A program made the position numbers and the translations under genes. From contig CP051239.1 of the NCBI GenBank assembly GCA_017794945.1, positions 2,346,692 to 2,410,691 on the forward strand: a stretch of 64,000 nt of DNA, in the 5' to 3' direction. Origin of the DNA: Alcanivorax sp. Lineage in GTDB: Bacteria; Pseudomonadota; Gammaproteobacteria; Pseudomonadales; Alcanivoracaceae. Positions within the stretch are counted from its first letter, which is position 1; each line of letters opens with the position of its first letter. The notes beneath the pieces are model-generated. The model did no database searches and was not told where the DNA came from. It worked only from the letters and a program-made list of their open reading frames with translations. Below, piece after piece: positions 58,698 to 64,000 of this stretch.

Positions 58698-59129
58698 ATG
58701 AAACAAGTGCAGAAGGGTTTTACTCTTATCGAACTGATGATCGTGGTCGCGATCATCGGTATTCTGGCGGCCGTGGCGATTCCTGCATATCAGGACTACA
58801 CCGCACGCGCTCAGGTTACCGAGGCGGTGAACCTGATGGGCGGATTGAAAACTACCGTTACAGAGATCTACACCACGGAAGGGGAGTTTACTAATGCTGA
58901 CAGTGGTAGCAATGGAATTCCTGCCGCTGCTGATGTGAAGGGTGCCAACGTCCAAAGTGTTACAGTGACCAACGGCGTTATCGAAGCGAAGATGGCTAGT
59001 ACCGGAGTGGCTGAGGCAATCCAGGATGCAACGTTGCAGCTGAGCCCTGTAACCAGCGCTGGCGCAATCGACTGGACATGTAAAACTAACAGTATCGGTT
59101 CCGAATACGTTCCTTCAGAATGCAGATAA
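58698..59129 (+). CDS. pilA: Type IV major pilin
   Basis: Structural subunit of the pilus fibre; 143 residues. A 7-residue leader MKQVQKG is cut by PilD before Phe1. The mature N-terminus [20 protein letters not shown] has the required Glu5 and forms the membrane/assembly helix. Near the C-terminus two cysteines (WTCKTNS and PSECR) can form the disulfide loop of type IVa pilins. GGAGATTCCGAA precedes the ATG. It is separated from pilBCD and followed by a terminator and then glycan genes, the layout of pilin loci with glycosylation accessories. Confidence 0.97.
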   Translation: MKQVQKGFTLIELMIVVAIIGILAAVAIPAYQDYTARAQVTEAVNLMGGLKTTVTEIYTTEGEFTNADSGSNGIPAAADVKGANVQSVTVTNGVIEAKMASTGVAEAIQDATLQLSPVTSAGAIDWTCKTNSIGSEYVPSECR

Positions 59130-59143
59130 GTTAAATTAGTGTG

Positions 59144-59188
59144 CAAAAGACCGTCCGTGGCTTTGCTTCGGGCGGTCTTTTTTTTGCC
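59144..59188 (+). terminator. Terminator after pilA
   Basis: AAAGACCGTCC and GGGCGGTCTTT pair over 11 bp with one wobble and end in an eight-T run. The next gene starts only 10 bp later, so its expression needs read-through or a promoter in this short gap (ATATAAA). Confidence 0.9.
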
Positions 59189-59197
59189 AAATATAAA

Positions 59198-61105
59198 ATG
59201 AAAAAAGTAGAAGTATTTATATGGCCGTTGATCGTTCTTGCGGCTATTTACATATATATGATTGGCGTCGACGGACCGTTTTTGTTCGACGATTTTGCCA
59301 ATTTAAACGCCTTAGGAGCACACGGGGGCGTCGATAATTGGCAACACTTCTGGATATACCTATCTGATGGTCATAGCGGCCCCACCGGCCGACCATTGTC
59401 CCTCGTTAGTTTTTTGATAAATGATAATAATTGGCCGTCATCTCCGGGAAGTTTTAAGTACACCAATGTTCTTATTCACGCCTTAAACGGGTGCTTACTT
59501 TTTTTACTGCACATAAAAATACTGCGTCATGCAGAAAGGTTTACTGACAGGCAGGCTTTCTGGGTGGCAACACTTGCCACTAGTGCTTGGTTGTTCCACC
59601 CGATGTTCGTTTCTACTACGCTTTATGTCGTCCAGCGCATGGCTATGCTCGCGACGACATTCGTCTTAGTGGGGCTCCTTAGTTATTTAGTATCACGTGA
59701 GAGACTAAAGACTAAGCCTAAGATCGCGTATCTGGGCATGAGCAGTAGTATAGTTTTCTTTAGCATTCTTGCCACTTTAAGCAAGGAAAACGGAGCTTTG
59801 CTACCAGTTTTGGTGTTGGTAATTGAGTCGACAGTGTTTGCCGGCAAAGGGCGGATAAGCAAAACTTGGTCAGGCCTATTTCTTTGGCTGCCAGCAATTA
59901 TCATTTGTACATATCTGATTTATGTCGCATTAAACAATGGGTTCTTCTCGAAGTGGCCCGGACGATCTTTCTCGCCAGCGGAGCGGCTGCTTACGGAAGC
60001 GCGAGTACTGTGGGAGTATCTTTTTTATCTCTACTCATTTGGAGACAAAAGCGGCGGCCTTTTCTATGAGAACTATCCAGTAGCGGAACATCTGATTACG
60101 CCGTTTTCCAACCTTATTGCAGTAATGTCTTTATTGTTTTTGCTTATAGGTGCGCTGGTGTGTCGGAAGAAGCTTCTCGTTCTATCGCTGCCGATCCTTT
60201 TTTTTCTGGCCGGCCATCTAGTTGAATCTACAACTGTTGGGCTCGAACTATATTTTGAGCATAGGAACTACCTTCCAGCAATATTTCTATTTCTGCCAGT
60301 CGGTGTGCTTCTCTGTAGCACGTCAAATTCGCTACAAATAATATTAACCCTGGTGTTTGTATTTACTATAGCAGTTCTTTTGTTTTTCAAAGTAGACATT
60401 TGGTCGGATAAGTTGAGTCTCGCAACTAATTGGGTGAAAGAGGCACCTCATTCAATCAGGGCTCAACGGGTGGCCGCAATAACCTTAACAGAACATGGTC
60501 AAGTTAAGAGGGCTCTAAGCGTTCTTGACGATGCACAGGACCGCTTCCCCCAAAGCCACAGTTTGCTGATTCATCGAATGATTTTGAAATGCTCACTTCA
60601 CGAGAATATTGAAGAGGAAAAAGTTGAACTGTTAAACATATCTGAGGTCGTGGAGTTTGAGCCAAAGCTATCGAACCTGATTGATACTTTCGTCTCTATT
60701 GCTTTATCTGGTAAATGCGGCCCCCTGAATAGTGATTATGCATTGAAAGTTATAGAAGCACTCAAAAATAATCCAAAAGCACTAAGATCAGATGGCTTTA
60801 AACATCAATTGCATTATTTTTCCGGCGTATTAAAGTCCAGAGGTTACGAGTCTAGCTTGGCTACTTCCGAGTTCACCGCCGCAATCGATTTGCGTCCACG
60901 TCTCGGTACCGCACTGAAAATTGTGTCGGTGCTTGCGGCAGACGGGCATTGTCAAGAAGCATTAACGTTTATTGATCGAGGTCGCCATATTTTGCGAAAT
61001 AGAGAAGTTAGATTCCGTCTTGGAGGGCAGGATTACTACGAAAAAGAAATCAATGCGTTGGAGAAAGCTATAACAGAGAACTGTAAAGTCCGTTTGAGTA
61101 ATTAA
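59198..61105 (+). CDS. Polytopic membrane protein, GT-C glycosyltransferase-like, with TPR-like C-terminus
   Basis: A 635-residue protein. About ten to eleven hydrophobic helices span residues 7-415, and a soluble helical region (about 430-630) looks TPR-like (VKRALSVLDDAQDRFPQSHS). The first periplasmic loop has FLFDDFANLNAL near 28-40, a DD motif typical of GT-C enzymes, and YFEHRNYLPAIFL sits in a later loop. The overall plan resembles TMTC-like proteins and the pilin glycosyltransferase TfpW encoded after pilA in some Pseudomonas. Pilin modification is inference from place and fold. Codon use and G+C are clearly lower than in the flanking core genes. The ATG at 59198 avoids starting inside the terminator. 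Confidence 0.65.
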   Translation: MKKVEVFIWPLIVLAAIYIYMIGVDGPFLFDDFANLNALGAHGGVDNWQHFWIYLSDGHSGPTGRPLSLVSFLINDNNWPSSPGSFKYTNVLIHALNGCLLFLLHIKILRHAERFTDRQAFWVATLATSAWLFHPMFVSTTLYVVQRMAMLATTFVLVGLLSYLVSRERLKTKPKIAYLGMSSSIVFFSILATLSKENGALLPVLVLVIESTVFAGKGRISKTWSGLFLWLPAIIICTYLIYVALNNGFFSKWPGRSFSPAERLLTEARVLWEYLFYLYSFGDKSGGLFYENYPVAEHLITPFSNLIAVMSLLFLLIGALVCRKKLLVLSLPILFFLAGHLVESTTVGLELYFEHRNYLPAIFLFLPVGVLLCSTSNSLQIILTLVFVFTIAVLLFFKVDIWSDKLSLATNWVKEAPHSIRAQRVAAITLTEHGQVKRALSVLDDAQDRFPQSHSLLIHRMILKCSLHENIEEEKVELLNISEVVEFEPKLSNLIDTFVSIALSGKCGPLNSDYALKVIEALKNNPKALRSDGFKHQLHYFSGVLKSRGYESSLATSEFTAAIDLRPRLGTALKIVSVLAADGHCQEALTFIDRGRHILRNREVRFRLGGQDYYEKEINALEKAITENCKVRLSN

Positions 61106-61106
61106 T

Positions 61107-61970
61107 ATGGCATTCTTGAGTATAGTTGTACCTGCAAAAAACGAGGCGGAAAATTTAAAGTCATGGCTTCCTTTTCTGGTCAAGTGGGGCGAATATGATG
61201 AGCTTATTATTGTGGATGACGGATCGATTGACGATACTGCGAACATTGCAGCGTCTTACGGAGCACATGTTCTACGGCATGAGGAGAGTTTAGGTAACGG
61301 CGCAGCGATAAAACACGGCTTCCGTGAAGCCAAGGGGGATATCGTAGTGTTTATGGACGCGGATGGTCAGCATCGACCGGAGGACATTCCTCGTTTGCTA
61401 GAAGAAATGAAACGCACGAACGCTGATATGGTTGTCGGTGCCCGAAGTGCCAGTGGGCAGGCTAGCAAGGCGCGGCATCTAGCTAACGGATTCTACAACT
61501 GGTTTTCCAGCCAAGTAACGGGGCAAAAAATTCAAGATCTAACTTCTGGATTTCGAGTAGTAAAGGCGAAAAGATTTTCCAATTTTTTGAACCTGCTTCC
61601 CAATGGATTTTCCTACCCAACAACCAGCACCATGGCTTTTTTCCGTAGTGGATACTTGGTGCGTTATGTCCCTATTGATGTCCATAGGCGTATAGGGAAG
61701 AGTCATATTAAGCCTCTTAAGGACGGCGCCCGCTTTCTAATTATTATTTTCAAGGTGGCTACGTTATATTCGCCATTGAAGGTTTTTTTGCCTTTTTCTA
61801 TACTTTTCTTTGGCCTGGGCCTCGCGAGGTATATCTATACCTACGTTGAAATGGGATCTTTTACTAATATGTCTGCTCTATTGATGGTTACATCGGTTCA
61901 AACGTTTCTAATAGGCCTAGTAGCTGAGCAGATAACCGCGTTAATTTACCGGTCGGACAATGATAAATAA
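61107..61970 (+). CDS. GT2-family glycosyltransferase, polyprenyl-phosphate type
   Basis: A 287-residue protein. The GT-A domain (about 1-220) has IVVPAKNEAENL, VDDGS at 36-40 and the DXD-like DADGQ at 84-88. DLTSGFRVVKA is a DPM1/GtrB-type block. Two C-terminal membrane helices (about 228-250 and 258-280) match the GtrB/ArnC-like architecture. Such enzymes usually charge undecaprenyl phosphate with one sugar for a GT-C transferase, which would fit the membrane protein encoded 1 bp upstream. The donor sugar cannot be told. G+C is low. It overlaps the next gene by 11 nt. Confidence 0.85.
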   Translation: MAFLSIVVPAKNEAENLKSWLPFLVKWGEYDELIIVDDGSIDDTANIAASYGAHVLRHEESLGNGAAIKHGFREAKGDIVVFMDADGQHRPEDIPRLLEEMKRTNADMVVGARSASGQASKARHLANGFYNWFSSQVTGQKIQDLTSGFRVVKAKRFSNFLNLLPNGFSYPTTSTMAFFRSGYLVRYVPIDVHRRIGKSHIKPLKDGARFLIIIFKVATLYSPLKVFLPFSILFFGLGLARYIYTYVEMGSFTNMSALLMVTSVQTFLIGLVAEQITALIYRSDNDK

Positions 61971-63225
61971 TAACTTGGCAACGTGTCTTTCGCATGAAAA
62001 TAAAGAAACAGTGTTGGTTTTGGCCTCAACTTTCCCTAGGTGGCCTGGTGACGGCCAGCCACGGTTTGTTCTGGATTTATGTAAAAAGCTAAAATACGAA
62101 TACAATATTATTGTGCTTGCTCCCGGTTGCCTGGGGGCAAAAGATGAAGAGGTGTTGGAAGGAGTATCCGTAACACGATTTCATTATGCCCCGCGGCGCT
62201 TCGAAAGCGTAGCTTATGGTGGCGGTATCCTCTCCCAACTTCGGAGTAACAAATTCAGATTTTTTTGGTTGCCTTTTTTCTTTGTGTCGATGATTATCCA
62301 TACTTTTTTTATTATTCGCCGTCATCGATGCTCAATTGTCCATGCTCATTGGATTGTTCCTCAAGGTTTGGCGGCTTGTATGGCCCTACTGTGTTTTCGC
62401 CGTAAGAATAGACCAAGACTCGTGTTGACGTCTCATGGCGCTGACCTTTATTCGCTAAATGGCTGGCCTTTACGCATGTTAAAGGCATGGGTTTTGTCCC
62501 GAAGCGTGAGAGTATCCGTCGTTAGCAATGCTATGAAAAACCGCGTTCTAGCGCTGGTGCCTGAGGCATCCAGTAAGCTTCGTGTGATTCCCATGGGTAC
62601 AGATATTGTACAAAGATTTCGACCAGTTACCTCTGTAAAGACTATCCACCCGTCTTTTTTATTTGTAGGTAGGTTGGTCGAAAAAAAAGGAGTTCGCGTT
62701 CTGCTTCGGGCTATGCGGGAAGTTTTAGTATCCATCCCCAATGCGGAATTGAAGGTTGTCGGGGACGGTCCGTTACGAGAATCATTGGAAGAGTACTGTT
62801 TAGAGTTAAAAATTGAAAACTCCGTAGTTTTTGTTGGTGGCATGCAACAACATGAGCTTGTTAACTATTATTCAGAAGCACACGCTGCTGTTTTTCCTTT
62901 TGTGGTGGCATCCAATGGTGATCAAGAAGGGCTTGGGCTGGTGGTAGTAGAAGCCCAAGCTTGTAAGACTTTAGTTATTACAACTGATATTCCCGCGACA
63001 GAGGACACTATGTTTTGTGACGATCAGAAGGAATGGCTCGTCCCAAAAAATGACTACTTGGCTCTGTCGGAAAAAATGAAAAAGGTTGCTATGCTCGATC
63101 AGGACGAGTTGACATCGAAACTAGAACATTGGCGTAACCAAGCCAAGCAGCGCTTTGATTGGTCGATCATAAGTAGTCGGTATTCGAAAGAGATCTATAG
63201 GTTCGAAAATGGACCCATTGAATAA
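61960..63225 (+). CDS. GT4-family glycosyltransferase
   Basis: A 421-residue GT-B enzyme. The N-terminal acceptor domain contains STFPRWPGDGQPRFVLDLC and VHAHWIVPQGLAA. The C-terminal donor domain has SFLFVGRLVEKKGVRVLLRA, KVVGDGPLRESLEEY, and the E-x7-E motif in QEGLGLVVVEAQ. Probably a cytoplasmic or membrane-associated sugar transferase for a polysaccharide or lipid-linked glycan. It overlaps the genes on both sides, so the four genes after pilA form one tight transcription unit. Confidence 0.88.
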   Translation: MINNNLATCLSHENKETVLVLASTFPRWPGDGQPRFVLDLCKKLKYEYNIIVLAPGCLGAKDEEVLEGVSVTRFHYAPRRFESVAYGGGILSQLRSNKFRFFWLPFFFVSMIIHTFFIIRRHRCSIVHAHWIVPQGLAACMALLCFRRKNRPRLVLTSHGADLYSLNGWPLRMLKAWVLSRSVRVSVVSNAMKNRVLALVPEASSKLRVIPMGTDIVQRFRPVTSVKTIHPSFLFVGRLVEKKGVRVLLRAMREVLVSIPNAELKVVGDGPLRESLEEYCLELKIENSVVFVGGMQQHELVNYYSEAHAAVFPFVVASNGDQEGLGLVVVEAQACKTLVITTDIPATEDTMFCDDQKEWLVPKNDYLALSEKMKKVAMLDQDELTSKLEHWRNQAKQRFDWSIISSRYSKEIYRFENGPIE

Positions 63226-64000
63226 GTCGTTCTCGTTAGGCGTATGGTTTTTGGCTGTAAAAACCGGAACTGGGACTGACGTTTTTACGGAAACGTTGGC
63301 CGATTACTTGTCGAGCCAAGGTGTTAAAAATTCAATAACCTGGTTGCCGCATCGTGCTGAATACGCTCCTTGGTCAGTGGCTGTGCCTTCTCCACCGGAT
63401 TGGGCGACTGTCATTCACGTTAATACCTGGCTACCCCATAGATTTTTGCCGAAAAGCATTCCCATGATGGCGACAATGCATCTATGTGTACATGACCCTG
63501 AACTTCAGAAGTATAAAGGTTTTTTAAGAACGCTTTATCATCGTTTTTGGATAAAATATAATGAGAATAAAATAATAAAAGCCGCCGATGAATTGGTTGC
63601 TGTTAGCAAAAGCACAGCTCGGGTCACGAAACACGTGTTTGGGCTATCCGATGTGCCAGTTATTCATAACGGTATTACCACTAACAGCTTCAATAATCCG
63701 ATTGGTTGGAGGGTTAGAAAATCACCTTTTCGGTTACTTTACGTGGGTAGTTGGTCTAAACGCAAGGGAACAGATCTTTTGGCGCCGATAATGGAAGCCT
63801 TAGGACCTGGCTATGAACTTTGTTATACCGCTACACCTAGCGAGCAAAAACGTGGCCGGCCTATGCCTAAAAATTGTCGATGCGTCGGCCGATTGTCGAA
63901 AGGTCAGTTAGAACAAATGTATCTCGATGCTGATGCTTTCATTTTCCCATCGCGCTTGGAGGGCCTCGCCTTAGTTCTAGGGGAGGCGATGATTGCCGGT
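63209..64000 (+). CDS. GT4-family glycosyltransferase, 3' end cut by the window
   Basis: An open frame of 264 codons runs from ATG at 63209 (MDPLNKSFSLGVWFLAVK) to the window edge with no stop. It contains ELVAVSKSTARVTKHVF, VIHNGITTNSF, the donor-domain start FRLLYVGSWSKRKGTDLLAP, and FIFPSRLEGLALVLGEAM, an E-x7-E motif of GT4. It overlaps the preceding gene by 17 nt and shares its low G+C. Sugar and acceptor are unknown. Confidence 0.87.
   Translation, partial: MDPLNKSFSLGVWFLAVKTGTGTDVFTETLADYLSSQGVKNSITWLPHRAEYAPWSVAVPSPPDWATVIHVNTWLPHRFLPKSIPMMATMHLCVHDPELQKYKGFLRTLYHRFWIKYNENKIIKAADELVAVSKSTARVTKHVFGLSDVPVIHNGITTNSFNNPIGWRVRKSPFRLLYVGSWSKRKGTDLLAPIMEALGPGYELCYTATPSEQKRGRPMPKNCRCVGRLSKGQLEQMYLDADAFIFPSRLEGLALVLGEAMIAG

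Noticed and set aside
63588..63791. A 67-codon frame near the window end.
   Set aside because: It is out of frame within the truncated GT4 gene that is open from 63209 to the window edge.

Overview
The window is a chromosomal segment of a GC-rich gammaproteobacterium. The gene order rplM-rpsI-petABC-sspAB, dolP/gmhA/yraN/lpoA, rsmI, rnpB, then the mraZ-to-lpxC division and cell wall cluster, is the order known from Pseudomonas and its relatives. The content (FadL-type porin, long-chain-type acyl-CoA dehydrogenase, short-form HisG, type IV pili) and the Pseudomonas-like REP sequences suggest an Alcanivorax/Alloalcanivorax-like marine bacterium. That genus call is inference, not proof.

Layout: 1-3771 holds the 3' part of murA and hisG-hisD-hisC with stop/start overlaps. 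3863-8763 holds a convergent DegS/AlgW-type periplasmic protease, a Nif3-family protein, a diacylglycerol-kinase-family lipid kinase, ATP sulfurylase and YhcB. 8850-13419 holds an alpha/beta hydrolase, zapE, an acyl-CoA dehydrogenase and a FadL-family channel. 13500-14600 is a small accessory patch: a Phd-like antitoxin-like protein, a SymE-type toxin with a possible SymR-like antisense RNA, and a Cys-rich small ORF. 14584-18267 carries an SGNH hydrolase, a phytoene-desaturase/retinol-saturase-like flavoprotein and an aldo/keto reductase. 18480-23215 is ribosomal L13/S9, the cytochrome bc1 complex and SspA/SspB. 23316-28318 holds the outer-membrane and envelope genes, rsmI and RNase P RNA. 28747-46585 is a complete dcw cluster with MraZ operator boxes. 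46773-54401 holds dciA, an M23 endopeptidase, secA, argJ, a Nudix-ThiE fusion, yacG and coaE. 54509-59129 is pilD-pilC-pilB facing away from pilA. From about 59190 to the end the G+C falls visibly and four glycan genes follow pilA, the last cut by the window edge.

Most of the non-coding space is occupied by three dispersed repeat families. (1) A Pseudomonas-type REP (core GTGGGAGCGGG...CCCGCGAA) is extended by a second hairpin whose stem sequence changes from copy to copy while staying paired, and by a conserved tail. About ten copies or fragments are present, and one 66-bp copy lies in frame inside the Nudix-ThiE gene. (2) A second palindromic family (GTAGGTCGGGTTA...TAACCCGAC) occurs at three loci as inverted pairs. 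(3) An inverted-repeat element, each arm made of four 7-bp units (AGTKAAY), occurs at two loci. It supplies the stop codons of hisC, algW and rsmI, and one arm abuts the rnpB promoter.

No rRNA gene, tRNA gene, CRISPR array, transposase or integrase was seen. The most notable observations are the in-gene REP, the heptad elements, the SymE/antisense candidate, and the low-GC pilin-linked glycan locus with its sigma-54-type pilA promoter.
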